Positions 1 through 9,670 are shown, counted from the stretch's first letter. The stretch is DNA of 49,507 bases from Bacteroides sp. (GCA_017621035.1 JAGATY010000061.1:1-49507), one strand, 5' to 3'. A program made the numbers and translations. The notes: generated by a model from the letters alone, not told the origin.

Positions 1-33
1 ACAGAATATTTCTATTAAATTTGCGTCAGTCAT

Positions 34-100
34 GGGAGTGATTTTTATTTGTAACACTTTGATTTTGACACTATAAAGATACAAATAAATTTTCACTCCC
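34..100. repeat. Imperfect inverted repeat upstream of the first gene
   Basis: The arm GGGAGTGA..TATTTG at 34-51 is mirrored by CAAATA..TCACTCCC at 82-100: 8 outer and 6-7 inner base pairs match, with a slipped A/T run between. The loop is about 30 nt and AT-rich. No T-run follows on either strand, so it is not a typical terminator. The rest of 1-184 holds no gene that I can support. It could be the 3' structure of a gene lying before the window, or a regulatory hairpin. Confidence 0.5.
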
Positions 101-184
101 ACTACTTTTTATGATACTTTCTTATACCGAACTCACGTTTTCTATAAATAGGGAAAACCCTATGAAGGTGTCGGGAATTTCCTC

Positions 185-214
185 TTGACGAGTGTTTTCC
201 CCGCGTTATCTTTG
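185..214 (+). promoter_or_regulatory. Bacteroides-type promoter of the MG2/plug protein gene
   Basis: TTG at 185-187 and TATCTTTG at 207-214 are 19 bp apart and match the Bacteroides -33/-7 pattern. Transcription would begin near 221. That argues against the TTG at 185 or the ATG at 227 as start codons and favours ATG 254. Confidence 0.65.
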
Positions 215-253
215 CCTGCACCGGAAATGAAGTTAAACAAACATCCCGCTCCT

Positions 254-2713
254 ATGAAAAACAACCGCCTCCCTCAGACAGTTTTGCCGCACCGATGTGC
301 CGGCCGGTCTCTCTTCATTGCCTTGCTGCTGCTTGTCGGAATCCAACTTCCGACTCGTGCCACAGGTGAATTGACCGACTCCATCACTCACCGCTTCCGC
401 CAGCAACTGCTACTCTTCCCGCAAGAGAAGGCTTATCTGCACACCGACCGCAGTCGCTACTCGGCCGGCGATACCGTGTGGATGCGTGCTCACTTGCTGG
501 ATGCCGCCACCCACCAGGCAGTGACGGCCAGTCGCTATGTCTATGTGGAGCTTATCGACGCAGAGAGCAAGCTGATGAAACGTATAAAGCTGCGTCCCGT
601 GAAGGAGGTATATCAGGGCTACATCCCGCTCGACCCGCTGTTGCCGCAGGGTTACTACACGTTGCGGGCATACACGCGACTGATGGAGAGCATGCCGGAA
701 AACTACTTCTTCCACAGCACCATTGCGGTGACCAATCCCATGGGCGGAAAGAAGGAGGAGCAGACTTCCGGTACGGCTGCTACTCAGAGCGTCTACCAGC
801 CACCCTTTGACGTAGGTTTCTTCCCCGAAGGGGGCTATCTGCCCGCCGGTGTACCGTGGCGCGTGGCATTTAAGGGGGTAGACCGTGAGGGTTGGAGTGA
901 AGCCGTCTACGGTCAGGTGATAGAGCGCGAAAGTGGAGACACGGTGGCCACGCTGCAGCATATGCACCGAGGCATGGGACTCTTCCGGATGACGGCCGAA
1001 AAGGGTAAGCAGTATGTGGCGCAGGTGTTCAACCATGCCAACCGTTATTTGGAGTTTGAGTTGCCTGAGGCAGTGGAGAGTGTCCCCATGCTGTCGGTCC
1101 ATTGGGTAAAGAATAGGTTGGGCGTCACTTTGTCTCATCCGCAGTGCGAGGGGTTACGGTTGGTGATGCACACACGGGGTGTCGTCTTCTACAGCCGTCC
1201 GTGGAATCCGCAGCAGCCCACGCTGTTTGTCGCCAAAGAGCAACTGCCGGTGGGCGTCATCCAACTGCTTCTGGTCGACGCGCAGGAGAGAGTACTGAGT
1301 GAGCGCCTCGTGTTCAACCACTCGCCCCAAGCTTTGCAGACCTCGCTCACAGCAGACAAACCGACTTACGGTCGCCGGGAAGCGGTGGCCATGAGTGCTT
1401 TGCTGAACACGCAGGGGAGTGACAGCACCGAGATGGGTAACTTTTCGGTAGCCGTCAGCCTGAATGAAGACGCCGAGGCTACCTCTACGGCAGACATCTA
1501 TACATACCTGCTTCTCTCCTCTGAGTTGAAAGGAACCGTCGAACTTCCGGAAACCTACTTCAACGCTTCAGACAAACAGGCCGAGCAGCACTTAGACTTG
1601 CTGATGCTGACCCAAGGCTGGCGCCGGTACAACATTGAGCAAGTGGCGCAAGGCGAGTTCAGAAGACCGCGCACCCGTCCGGAAGTGGGGCAGGAGATTC
1701 ATGGGCAAGTGGTGAGTGAGTACAACGGTCGTCCCCGTCCGGATGCTCCTGTGCTGATGATTATCTCCGGGCTTCGGTTCTATGAAGAGAAGGTAAGTGA
1801 CTCGCTGGGACGTTTCAGCTTCACGCACCTGGAGTTTCCTGACAGTACCAAGTACATCGTTCGCGGGCTGACACGCAAAGGTAAGAGCCACGACGTGCAA
1901 GTTAACATTCGGGAGGAACTCTTCCCCGAGATTCCCGATTATGCCTCAGTGGGCGCGTTGCTAAATCGGGCAGAAGTGAAGAATGAGCTGAACATCAATG
2001 CGCTGCCTGACAGTACCATTCGCCTGATAGAACTGCAACAGGTGGAGATTACGGCCTCCTTCAAGCGGCCGCGTACACCCATCGGCTTCATGCCCAACGC
2101 TAACACAACCACGTTTGATGGGAACTATTATCAGAAGAAGTCGGTGTACGACATGTACGACCTGTTGAACAGCACCCCCTACGTAACCTGTTATGACAAC
2201 ACAGTCCTTGTAAGAGCCTCGCCGGGAAACAGCAGAGGCAGTAACATGCGAACAGTACAGTTGCCGGCTCTGATTTTGGTTGACAACATGGAAGTGACGA
2301 CAGATCAGCTGCTTTCGCTGGATGCAATGGATGTGGAAGAGGTCAGTGTGGTGAGGAAAGTTACCAATAGTGCGTTTGACATGCGCGGCTACGGGGCACT
2401 GCTGTTAGTCTACACCAGCCCGAACAGCAAACGTAAGAGCCGCTTTAGTAAGATGAACATTGCCGGTTATATGCCTTTAGGCTATCAGCGTCCGGTGGCT
2501 TTCTACGCTCCAAAGTATGTTTCGCGTGTGAAAAGCAGTCGCGATAACCGCCGCACACTCTACTGGAGTCCCTGCGTGCGCATCGGACAAACGGGGAAAG
2601 CAGACTTCAGCTTCTATACAGGCGACAAACCAGGCCTCTACACAGCTACCGTGCAGGGTGTGACCAGGGACGGACAAATCATCCATGCCCAACAACAGTT
2701 TGTGGTGGAATAG
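254..2713 (+). CDS. Exported MG2-domain protein with TonB-receptor plug-like domain
   Basis: This is an 819-residue envelope protein of unknown exact role. ATG 254 gives a basic start followed by a hydrophobic stretch (LFIALLLLVGIQ), a good signal peptide; the frame stays open upstream to 185, but that part overlaps the promoter. Residues about 57-160 (KAYLHTDRSRYSAGDTVWMR, then LPQGYYTLRAYTR) look like the MG2 domain of alpha-2-macroglobulin-like proteins. About 480-545 resembles a carboxypeptidase-regulatory-like beta sandwich. About 620-720 resembles a TonB-receptor plug (ILVDNMEV...LDAMDVEEVSVVR...YGALLLVYTS). No 22-strand barrel follows, so it is not a transporter itself. Similar proteins are common in Bacteroidales, where the fold suggests surface protein-protein contacts. 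It is followed by convergent gpmI. Confidence 0.7.
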   Translation: MKNNRLPQTVLPHRCAGRSLFIALLLLVGIQLPTRATGELTDSITHRFRQQLLLFPQEKAYLHTDRSRYSAGDTVWMRAHLLDAATHQAVTASRYVYVELIDAESKLMKRIKLRPVKEVYQGYIPLDPLLPQGYYTLRAYTRLMESMPENYFFHSTIAVTNPMGGKKEEQTSGTAATQSVYQPPFDVGFFPEGGYLPAGVPWRVAFKGVDREGWSEAVYGQVIERESGDTVATLQHMHRGMGLFRMTAEKGKQYVAQVFNHANRYLEFELPEAVESVPMLSVHWVKNRLGVTLSHPQCEGLRLVMHTRGVVFYSRPWNPQQPTLFVAKEQLPVGVIQLLLVDAQERVLSERLVFNHSPQALQTSLTADKPTYGRREAVAMSALLNTQGSDSTEMGNFSVAVSLNEDAEATSTADIYTYLLLSSELKGTVELPETYFNASDKQAEQHLDLLMLTQGWRRYNIEQVAQGEFRRPRTRPEVGQEIHGQVVSEYNGRPRPDAPVLMIISGLRFYEEKVSDSLGRFSFTHLEFPDSTKYIVRGLTRKGKSHDVQVNIREELFPEIPDYASVGALLNRAEVKNELNINALPDSTIRLIELQQVEITASFKRPRTPIGFMPNANTTTFDGNYYQKKSVYDMYDLLNSTPYVTCYDNTVLVRASPGNSRGSNMRTVQLPALILVDNMEVTTDQLLSLDAMDVEEVSVVRKVTNSAFDMRGYGALLLVYTSPNSKRKSRFSKMNIAGYMPLGYQRPVAFYAPKYVSRVKSSRDNRRTLYWSPCVRIGQTGKADFSFYTGDKPGLYTATVQGVTRDGQIIHAQQQFVVE

Positions 2714-2787
2714 TCTTTAAGGTCGGGACTTACACTTTCTGAAGCCGGAACTCCTTACCTCATTTCATTCCCCTGAGTGAGTAACAC

Positions 2788-2829
2788 AAAAAAACGCGGG
2801 TAGCACAGTGATTTCTGTGCGTACCCGCG
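2788..2829 (-). terminator. Rho-independent terminator of gpmI
   Basis: A hairpin with arms GCGGGTA-GCACAG (2796-2808) and CTGTGC-(G)TACCCGC (2815-2828) is followed on the minus strand by seven T (2788-2794). It lies about 30 nt past the gpmI stop. The plus-strand gene ending at 2713 has no T-run of its own here. Confidence 0.8.
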
Positions 2830-2857
2830 CTATCATTAGCATGAAAAAAAGAAAGTT

Positions 2858-4375
2858 TTACTTAATCAGATCTTTACCCGTCATCTCAGCCGGTTGAGCC
2901 ATGCCCAGGATATGAAGGATAGAGGGAGCTACGTCGGCCAAGACACCGTTCTCAACCTTAGCCTCCTTGTTGTCGGTGACATAAACAAAGGGAACGGGAT
3001 TGAGTGAGTGTGCCGTGTTCGGTGTGCCGTCTTCGTTCAAAGCGTGGTCAGCATTTCCGTGGTCGGCAATGATGATAACCTCATAGCCGTTTGCCTTGGC
3101 TGCCTCTACGGTATCTTTCACGCAGTTGTCGATGGCAACGACAGCCTTCTCGATAGCTTCATAGATGCCGGTATGACCTACCATATCGCCGTTGGCATAG
3201 TTCACGACAATGAAGTCAAACTTTTGAGTGCCGATGGCTTCTACCAGCTTGTCTTTCACTTCGTAAGCACTCATTTCCGGTTTCAGGTCGTAAGTAGCTA
3301 CTTTAGGAGAGGGCACGAGAATACGTTCTTCGGCATCGTAAGGAGTCTCACGGCCACCGTTGAAGAAGAAGGTTACGTGTGCATACTTCTCTGTTTCGGC
3401 AATGTGAAGCTGTGTCTTGCCATTGGCTGCCAGATACTCACCCAAGGTGTTCTGCACATTTTCTTTATCAAAGAGAATGTGAACGCCCTTGAAAGAGGCA
3501 TCGTAAGGAGTCATGCAGTAGTATTGCAGGCCGGGAATGGTGTGCATACCTTGCTCGGGCATATCTTGCTGAGTGAGCACGATGGTCAACTCTTTTGCAC
3601 GGTCGTTACGGTAGTTGAAGAAGATAACGACATCGCCTTCTTTGATGGTTCCGTCGACGGTGGCATTGTGAATGGGCTTGATGAACTCATCGGTTACACC
3701 CTCATCGTAGCTCTCTTGCATGGCTTGCACCATGTCTGTGGCGTTCTTTCCTGTACCGGAAACAAGCAGGTCGTATGCCTCTTTCACACGCTCCCAACGC
3801 TTGTCGCGATCCATGGCATAGAAGCGTCCAACGATAGAAGCAATGGTTCCGGCACTTTGTGCACAGTGGGCTGTGAGTTGTTCGATGAAGCCTTTACCGC
3901 TCTTCGGGTCTGTATCGCGTCCGTCCATGAAACAGTGGATAAAGGTGCGCTCGCCAATGCCATACTCCTTGGCAATGTCACAGAGCTTGAACAGGTGGTC
4001 GAAAGAGCTGTGTACGCCACCATTACTGGTCAATCCCATGAAGTGGATGTTCTTTCCATTCTCCTTAGCATAAGAGAAGGCGGCTACAATTTCTTTGTTT
4101 TGCAGAATGCTGTTGTCGGCACATGCGCGGTTAATCTTCACCAAGTCTTGGTAAACAATGCGGCCTGCACCAATGTTGAGGTGACCTACTTCAGAGTTAC
4201 CCATCTGTCCGTCAGGCAAACCAACGTTTTCACCACTAGCCTGAAGCTCGGCGTGCGGATAGTTGGCCAACAGACTGTCCCAGTAAGGAGTGGGAGTATT
4301 GAAGATTACATCATCTTTACCTTGATCGCCTATTCCCCAGCCATCAAGAATCATTAAAAGGGCTTTCTTGCTCAT
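2858..4375 (-). CDS. gpmI: 2,3-bisphosphoglycerate-independent phosphoglycerate mutase
   Basis: Cytoplasmic glycolytic/gluconeogenic enzyme interconverting 3- and 2-phosphoglycerate through a phosphoserine intermediate and two metal ions. The 505 residues are the usual family length. Visible marks are the N-terminal metal-binding LDGWG (Asp11), the nucleophile region [17 protein letters not shown] with Ser61, [12 protein letters not shown] in the mutase domain, [13 protein letters not shown], and the C-terminal metal motif ADHGNADH. It is transcribed alone, with a likely -7 site at 4461-4468 (leader about 80 nt) and a strong terminator at 2788-2829. A 449-codon open frame lies antisense to it (3008-4357) and is only a shadow. 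Confidence 0.97.
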   Translation of the reverse strand: MSKKALLMILDGWGIGDQGKDDVIFNTPTPYWDSLLANYPHAELQASGENVGLPDGQMGNSEVGHLNIGAGRIVYQDLVKINRACADNSILQNKEIVAAFSYAKENGKNIHFMGLTSNGGVHSSFDHLFKLCDIAKEYGIGERTFIHCFMDGRDTDPKSGKGFIEQLTAHCAQSAGTIASIVGRFYAMDRDKRWERVKEAYDLLVSGTGKNATDMVQAMQESYDEGVTDEFIKPIHNATVDGTIKEGDVVIFFNYRNDRAKELTIVLTQQDMPEQGMHTIPGLQYYCMTPYDASFKGVHILFDKENVQNTLGEYLAANGKTQLHIAETEKYAHVTFFFNGGRETPYDAEERILVPSPKVATYDLKPEMSAYEVKDKLVEAIGTQKFDFIVVNYANGDMVGHTGIYEAIEKAVVAIDNCVKDTVEAAKANGYEVIIIADHGNADHALNEDGTPNTAHSLNPVPFVYVTDNKEAKVENGVLADVAPSILHILGMAQPAEMTGKDLIK

Positions 4376-4460
4376 AGTTATTTGTTTTATTTATATTATC
4401 GTTTATTGTCAGTTACATTGAAACCGCTTCTCCGTGTGGAGGGTAACAACTTTTCGCGCG

Positions 4461-4468
4461 CAAAGTTA
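4461..4468 (-). promoter_or_regulatory. Probable -7 element for gpmI
   Basis: CAAAGTTA on the plus strand reads TAACTTTG on the minus strand, an exact TAnnTTTG. No convincing -33 TTG is visible at the expected distance, so support is partial. Confidence 0.4.
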
Positions 4469-4547
4469 TAAAAAAGGGACGGTTCGGTTGTTGGGTTTCA
4501 GATGATTTATGCTTTCTGCACGTTTATAAGGGAAGAAGTGGAGGGCA

Positions 4548-6110
4548 TCAGAACTTCCAAATCTTTGCCTGCTCGTTGCGGAACTTGGTTTGTGTCCTTC
4601 CGACAGGAGCGCCTCGGTAACTGGGGTCGCACACAACAAACTTCTTTCCCTCAATCAGGAAGTGGTCACCATTTACATCGGTAGAAGCAAAGTGGACGGC
4701 TGTAGATACATGACCTTCGTAGTCCAAATAAACCACTTCCAGCCCTAACAGATGCTTTACCAGGTAGGAAAACATCAATGCGCGGTCTTCACAGTCACTC
4801 TGCGGGTAGTAAAGAATCTCTTCCAGGAAGCAGGGCTTGCTGTAACCAAACTGGTCTTCGTCTGTACCATACTCAAAGGCTGTGTGGAGGAACTTCAGTA
4901 GGAAAGCAACAGCCTCATACTCTGTCTTTCCGGCTACTTGTTTGCGCAAAGGGGCAAGCAGTTCTTCACTGACTTGGGCATTGACTGCTGCATGAATATA
5001 GACATCGTAATCGCATTGCGGGAACTGCTTGTAGAAGTCGACCAGTACTTGCGGCACGTCTACCTCCACCTTTATACGGGTATCTTTGTCTAGGTGCAAA
5101 GTAGCAACCTGTTCTCCCCAAAAGTAGGGAGCTACGGCAGGTGTCATACTTACATTCTGCTTGACTTGAGGAGCATCCTTGTCGCGGGCACACAGACTGA
5201 AGCTGCAAGGCTCGGGAGAGTTTACGCAGTAGTACTTTATTCCTTTCAGGGTGAAACCCGGATAACCATACAGACCATTCTCTACAGCAAGGCAGAGGAG
5301 CAAGTCGTCGGAATCCTTCTTTCTCCCGACTTTGGTGCGGTAGCCTAACTGAGTGAGCAGGAAATATTGCATCACCACACTCTCATTGGGGGTACGGCAA
5401 CAAGCATTAGAAACCTCCTTCAGAAGCAGATACATGCCCCAATCGTTCAGTTTCAACTCGTCGCGTAACTGGATGCACTCTTTCAACAGCTTTTCCGGTT
5501 TACGACGCATCAACATCTCGTAGGCATCGGCCACACCGTTTTCATCCACTTTACGCAAGTAGCATTTGTTCAGCAGGGCATTGTTTAAATAGAGTGTGCG
5601 TCCCATGAAAGGAACGTTTAGGCGTTTTTTCTTATTCTCCATGTAGATTTCAGAGGAGAAGGGAGCGGCATCTTCTGCCACAGAAGCACGGGCATTGCGC
5701 TCTACCTGGTTCTCCATGCCGCTAATTATTACTCCCACTTCACCGACTGCAGGGGCAACGGTAGTGGTGTCTTGACTGATGTCTGCTGAATCGGCCGCGC
5801 TCAGGTCAACGACTTCTGAAACTTGTAAGGGAGTGGAGGCGTTACCATTTTGAAGAGTGTCTGTTTCGGGATTGTAGACCATCTCTTCTATGGGAGTATC
5901 TTTCTTGGGCTTTTTAACTGCCGGTTGGAGTTCTGTACTTTGCCACGGTTGACGCATGAACTCAATGTACTCTTTGTTAATACTGTCAGTAAAGGCATCG
6001 AACTTGCGGTTCTGGAGGGAGTCGAATTGCTCAAACCGCTCACCAATGTTTTGTGCCTGCAAAGCAATGGCAACCATCATCAAGACAATCGGTAAGATAC
6101 GTTTTAACAT
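4548..6110 (-). CDS. Exported transglutaminase-like (papain-fold) protein
   Basis: A 520-residue exported protein of unknown substrate. The start at 6110 (MLKRILPIVLMMVAIALQAQ) gives a clear signal peptide. An in-frame ATG at 6170 is rejected because a consensus promoter (6140-6170) lies between the two. The middle is unremarkable with an acidic/Ser-Thr-rich stretch at about 90-150. The C-terminal ~110 residues look like a transglutaminase/papain-like core: SDCEDRA (Cys near 439), GHVSTAVHF (His near 469) and CDPSYRGAPVG (Asp near 492) give the Cys-His-Asp order. The activity could be protease, amidase or cross-linker. It is likely monocistronic; rnhB lies upstream on the same strand beyond the promoter. 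Confidence 0.7.
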   Translation of the reverse strand: MLKRILPIVLMMVAIALQAQNIGERFEQFDSLQNRKFDAFTDSINKEYIEFMRQPWQSTELQPAVKKPKKDTPIEEMVYNPETDTLQNGNASTPLQVSEVVDLSAADSADISQDTTTVAPAVGEVGVIISGMENQVERNARASVAEDAAPFSSEIYMENKKKRLNVPFMGRTLYLNNALLNKCYLRKVDENGVADAYEMLMRRKPEKLLKECIQLRDELKLNDWGMYLLLKEVSNACCRTPNESVVMQYFLLTQLGYRTKVGRKKDSDDLLLCLAVENGLYGYPGFTLKGIKYYCVNSPEPCSFSLCARDKDAPQVKQNVSMTPAVAPYFWGEQVATLHLDKDTRIKVEVDVPQVLVDFYKQFPQCDYDVYIHAAVNAQVSEELLAPLRKQVAGKTEYEAVAFLLKFLHTAFEYGTDEDQFGYSKPCFLEEILYYPQSDCEDRALMFSYLVKHLLGLEVVYLDYEGHVSTAVHFASTDVNGDHFLIEGKKFVVCDPSYRGAPVGRTQTKFRNEQAKIWKF

Positions 6111-6139
6111 AGTTGAATGTTTTAATTGATTGTGCTCCA

Positions 6140-6170
6140 CAAAAGTACGCCGAATTCTGCTTACCGCCAA
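6140..6170 (-). promoter_or_regulatory. Bacteroides promoter of the transglutaminase-like gene
   Basis: On the minus strand TTG (complement of CAA, 6168-6170) and TACTTTTG (complement of CAAAAGTA, 6140-6147) are 20 bp apart, a full match to the Bacteroides consensus. The predicted leader to ATG 6110 is about 25 nt, which fixes that start. Confidence 0.75.
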
Positions 6171-6202
6171 CTTTCGAGGGAGAAAAGTGTTAGAGAGGGG
6201 GA

Positions 6203-6811
6203 TTATTCGTCAAACACCAGTGATAGCTGACCGTCGCCCAAGAGGTTGAACGTCTTCCGGTGATAGGGAGTAATGCCATGCTCGGCAATGGCTGCTCGGT
6301 GGGCTTGGGTAGGATAACCTTTATTCTTCTTCCAGTCATAACTGGGATATTCCTGATGGAGTGCATTCATGTAATCGTCCCGATAAGTTTTGGCCAGCAC
6401 ACTGGCAGCAGCAATGTTGAGGTACTTGCCATCTCCCTTTATAACTGTAGTGTGGGGGAGGTTCTGATACTTCTTGAAACGATTACCATCAATCAGCAGG
6501 TGTTGAGGCCGCACCTTCAGCCCGTCAACGGCACGGTGCATAGCCAGGATGGAGGCATTGAGGATGTTTATCTTATCAATCTCTTCCGGTGTTACCACTC
6601 CTACCGCCCATGCCACTGCCTCCTGCTCAATGATGGGGCGTAACTGATAGCGTTGGGCTTCAGTTAGTTGCTTGGAGTCGTTCAGCAACTCGTTCCGGAA
6701 CTCTTTAGGTAGGATGACGGCCGCCGCATAGACGGCACCGGCCAGACAGCCACGTCCGGCTTCGTCGCATCCGGCTTCTATCAACTCTTTATTTAAGTAA
6801 GGTAACAGCAT
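6203..6811 (-). CDS. rnhB: Ribonuclease HII
   Basis: Cleaves the RNA strand of RNA-DNA hybrids and removes single ribonucleotides from DNA. The 202 residues are typical. The N-terminal CDEAGRG motif (Asp16, Glu17), [17 protein letters not shown], the LLIDGNRF segment with the third acidic residue, and [12 protein letters not shown] with the fourth are all present, as is the basic [14 protein letters not shown] segment. It is the last gene of an apparent operon, 13 nt after the nuclease gene, itself 21 nt after the SulP gene. Those partners have no obvious functional tie beyond nucleic-acid turnover. Confidence 0.96.
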   Translation of the reverse strand: MLLPYLNKELIEAGCDEAGRGCLAGAVYAAAVILPKEFRNELLNDSKQLTEAQRYQLRPIIEQEAVAWAVGVVTPEEIDKINILNASILAMHRAVDGLKVRPQHLLIDGNRFKKYQNLPHTTVIKGDGKYLNIAAASVLAKTYRDDYMNALHQEYPSYDWKKNKGYPTQAHRAAIAEHGITPYHRKTFNLLGDGQLSLVFDE

Positions 6812-6824
6812 GGAATCAGTCGGG

Positions 6825-7820
6825 TTAATCGGTTATTTTCCACAGCTTCGGGTCGCAGGCAGCTTCCACCTTTGCTTCAATCTCATCGGGTAGTGCCGGG
6901 AAGAAGTCTATGCCCGTGATGCGTTCCACCTGGTCTACACTGTTGACGTAGGAACTCATGGGACGGTTGCCGCCTTCGTTCTTATAGATGAAGCCGATGG
7001 CGCGGGGTGGATTGCTCTCCATGCAGAGTACCACTTTAAAGAAGGCTTCAGGTACTATGATACGACGGTCAGCCTGTTTGCCGATGGTCTTGTGGTTGCC
7101 TTGATAGAGGATGGGACCACAGACTATGTAGATGCGACCCTCTTGCTTGGCCCAGCGTCGGCAGGCCTCTTCCAGCTCTTTCCAGTCACCACTGTTCAGC
7201 TTGTGATTCTGCGGACACATGTTTGTCATATAGAAGCTCTCTTGCATGGCTTTCCAGTGCCAACGGCTGTCACCGGCAGGACACATGTGACCACGGTCGT
7301 AACCGGACGACTTGTAGTCCTTGGTTGTAACCGCCTCCTTCTCAGGAAGGTCAGGGTCGGGTAAGAAGTCATTTGTCCGCCCCTCGCGTTCAATAAGTTT
7401 TTCGGGTGTCAGTTCCCAAGCCACCCAGTTCGGCAGTTTCCATTCACGGTTGTAAGAAGTGGTATATCCCTTTCTTTTGAGAATGAGTTCACTGCGTTTC
7501 TTCAGGGCTGCGGGTATCTCTATTCCGGTGCCGGGCTTGGGAAAGTCTTTTAGTGAAGGCTCTTTCTGTTGTTTTTTAGGGGAGGATGCCTCCTGCTGTG
7601 CAGAGGCAGAGAGCTGGGTGGCAGCCTCTTGCAGTTTCTCTCCCAACTTGTCTGCAGCCTGGCTCACAGCCTTGTCCATCTTCTGTTCCAGCGTTCCCTT
7701 GCCGGAGAAGATTTCCACCAGAGGCTCGTACCCTACTATTACTAAACAAAGAAAGGCTACAAGGATAATAACCCCTGTAGCCGGTTTGTTGTTGGATGTT
7801 TTGCGTCGTTTGTTTGCCAT
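6825..7820 (-). CDS. Membrane-anchored DNA/RNA non-specific endonuclease (NUC1 family)
   Basis: A metal-dependent, sugar-nonspecific nuclease of the Serratia nuclease / endonuclease G type. A basic N-terminus (KRRKTSNNK) precedes one membrane segment (about residues 16-33), then a low-complexity Ala/Gln/Ser linker to about 95, then the nuclease domain. The catalytic [10 protein letters not shown] motif is at 175-184 (His178), and [15 protein letters not shown] supplies the metal-binding Asn region. The topology implies an active domain outside the cytoplasmic membrane, probably in the periplasm, where it could degrade foreign or released nucleic acid. It sits between the SulP gene (21 nt) and rnhB (13 nt). 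Confidence 0.88.
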   Translation of the reverse strand: MANKRRKTSNNKPATGVIILVAFLCLVIVGYEPLVEIFSGKGTLEQKMDKAVSQAADKLGEKLQEAATQLSASAQQEASSPKKQQKEPSLKDFPKPGTGIEIPAALKKRSELILKRKGYTTSYNREWKLPNWVAWELTPEKLIEREGRTNDFLPDPDLPEKEAVTTKDYKSSGYDRGHMCPAGDSRWHWKAMQESFYMTNMCPQNHKLNSGDWKELEEACRRWAKQEGRIYIVCGPILYQGNHKTIGKQADRRIIVPEAFFKVVLCMESNPPRAIGFIYKNEGGNRPMSSYVNSVDQVERITGIDFFPALPDEIEAKVEAACDPKLWKITD

Positions 7821-7841
7821 ACACGTTGGGGAGGGTTGCTT

Positions 7842-9554
7842 TTACTTAACCAACTGCTTGGCTCTTTCCAGTGCCACATGGATGTTGGGGCAGATGTTCT
7901 CTTCGCCCAACAGTGTGTAGAAGCCGGATTTCTCCAGAACCTTGTGTACCTTGTCGTTGACACCGGAAAGTACGATGGTGATGTTCTCCTTCTGCGACAT
8001 GTGACACAGGCTCTCCAGGTTGTGGATACCGGTAGAGTCGATGAATGGAACTTTACGCATACGGATGACACGCACACTGGGACGCGGACGCATCTGTGAC
8101 ATGATTTCCTCAAACTTGGTGGCGATGCCGAAGAAGTAGGGACCGTTGATTTCATACACCTCCACGCCGTCCGGAACCATCAGCTTCTCATCTGCCAGTG
8201 AGATGTCGGTATCGTTGCTGGCATTGATTTCGTCATTGATGACTGAGATTTCTGTAGTCTCCATCACACGGCGCATGAACAATACACAGGCAATAACCAG
8301 ACCAATCTCTATGGCAATGGTCAGGTCGAAGATGACTGTCAGGAAGAAGGTGATGAGCAGCACGCTGACATCCGATTTAGGATTCTTCAGCAAGCCCTTA
8401 AAGGTGCGCCAGCCACTCATGTTATAAGATACAATCACCAACACACCGGCCAGACAGCCCATGGGGATGTATTGCGCCAATGGCATCAGTAGCAACAGAA
8501 TGAGCAGTAGGACTACAGCGTGCACAATGCCTGCCACCGGTGTTTTTCCACCGTTATTGATGTTAGCCATGGTGCGGGCAATGGCTCCGGTGGCGGGAAT
8601 ACCGCCGAAAAGTGGAGTGGCAATGTTAGCCACACCCTGAGCAATCAGCTCGGTGTTAGAGTCATGCTTGTCGCCAATCACACCATCGGCCACGGTGGCG
8701 GAGAGCAGTGATTCGATGGCACCCAGCACAGCAATGGTCACGGCCACGGGGAACAGGTTGCGGATGGCTTCCCAATTCAGGTCGGGAACTACGGCATCCG
8801 GTAACTCAGCCTTGATACTGAAGCGGTCACCGATGGTGTCAATGCAGTCCACTCCGCCATAAGTCTTCATCAGCCACACAGCCACGGTTACTACCACAAT
8901 GGCAATGAGTGAGCCGGGAATCTTTTTGGAGAAGCGCGGGGTGATGGCAATGATGATGATGCTGACAATGCTGACTATCGTGTTCCACCAGTTGATGGAG
9001 CTGATGTGGTCAACGTAGCAGACCCACTTGCCCAGGAAGTCGCCGGGCGTCTTCAGTGGAGCAAGAATCTCCTGCCCATCGGCATCCAGCACCGTTTCGG
9101 TCAGACCCAACACGTCACCAATCTGAGTGGTGAAGATAGTTACCGCAATACCACTGGTGAAACCTACGATGATGGGGTAGGGTATGAACTTGATGACGGC
9201 ACCCAGTTTGAATACACCCAGCAAGATGAGTAACACACCCGCCATCAGTGTGGCTACAATCAGGCCGGACTCGCCGTACTGCTGGATGATGCCATAGATG
9301 ATGACGATGAACGCTCCCGTCGGGCCGCCAATCTGCACCTTACTACCACCTAACAATGAAATGAGGAAACCGGCAATGATGGCCGTAATGATACCCTTTT
9401 CGGGTGACACTCCTGAAGCTATACCAAAAGCAATGGCCAAAGGCAGGGCTACGATACCTACAATAATACCCGCCATCAGGTCGGCCATGAATAGTTCTTT
9501 GGAGTAGTTCTTCAAAGCTGTATAGAGCTTTGGTTTGAAGTCGAACGCTTTCAT
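7842..9554 (-). CDS. SulP-family inorganic anion transporter with STAS domain
   Basis: An inner-membrane secondary transporter (SLC26/SulP) for sulfate, bicarbonate or a related anion; the ion cannot be read from sequence. The 570 residues hold about 10-14 hydrophobic segments. The family marks are ALPLAIAFGIASGVSPEKG near the N-terminus, GGPTGAFIVI, and GGIPATGAIARTMANINNGG. The C-terminal ~110 residues form a STAS domain (YEINGPYFFGIATKFEE ... FIDSTGIHNLE). The first gene of the SulP-nuclease-rnhB operon, it is divergent from lysO, and both have consensus promoters in the 168-bp gap. Confidence 0.93.
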   Translation of the reverse strand: MKAFDFKPKLYTALKNYSKELFMADLMAGIIVGIVALPLAIAFGIASGVSPEKGIITAIIAGFLISLLGGSKVQIGGPTGAFIVIIYGIIQQYGESGLIVATLMAGVLLILLGVFKLGAVIKFIPYPIIVGFTSGIAVTIFTTQIGDVLGLTETVLDADGQEILAPLKTPGDFLGKWVCYVDHISSINWWNTIVSIVSIIIIAITPRFSKKIPGSLIAIVVVTVAVWLMKTYGGVDCIDTIGDRFSIKAELPDAVVPDLNWEAIRNLFPVAVTIAVLGAIESLLSATVADGVIGDKHDSNTELIAQGVANIATPLFGGIPATGAIARTMANINNGGKTPVAGIVHAVVLLLILLLLMPLAQYIPMGCLAGVLVIVSYNMSGWRTFKGLLKNPKSDVSVLLITFFLTVIFDLTIAIEIGLVIACVLFMRRVMETTEISVINDEINASNDTDISLADEKLMVPDGVEVYEINGPYFFGIATKFEEIMSQMRPRPSVRVIRMRKVPFIDSTGIHNLESLCHMSQKENITIVLSGVNDKVHKVLEKSGFYTLLGEENICPNIHVALERAKQLVK

Positions 9555-9612
9555 TTACAATCTTGTGATTTATATTTACCTATCGTTACCAGCCTCAGCT
9601 GGAAAAACGGTG

Positions 9613-9645
9613 CAAAATTAGGTAAAATAGTGCAAACAAGTGCAA
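9613..9645 (-). promoter_or_regulatory. Promoter of the SulP operon
   Basis: CAAAATTA (9613-9620) reads TAATTTTG on the minus strand. A CAA at 9643-9645 gives the -33 TTG at 22 bp spacing, slightly long. The leader to the start at 9554 is about 50 nt. Confidence 0.55.
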
Positions 9646-9670
9646 CGAATTGTTTTTTTCTGCTTCCCGA

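Noticed and set aside
34-100. Invertible promoter of the Bacteroides phase-variation type
   Set aside because: The spacer is only about 30 bp, far shorter than known invertible segments, and no recombinase gene is nearby. Kept only as a low-interest observation.
185-253. N-terminal extension of the MG2/plug protein from TTG 185
   Set aside because: It overlaps the consensus promoter and would place 23 polar residues before the signal peptide.
3008-4357. 449-codon open frame antisense to gpmI
   Set aside because: gpmI on the other strand has full family motifs. The antisense frame has no recognisable domain and reflects codon bias.
6111-6170. N-terminal extension of the transglutaminase-like protein from ATG 6170
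   Set aside because: A perfect promoter with 20-bp spacing lies between that ATG and the signal peptide start at 6110.
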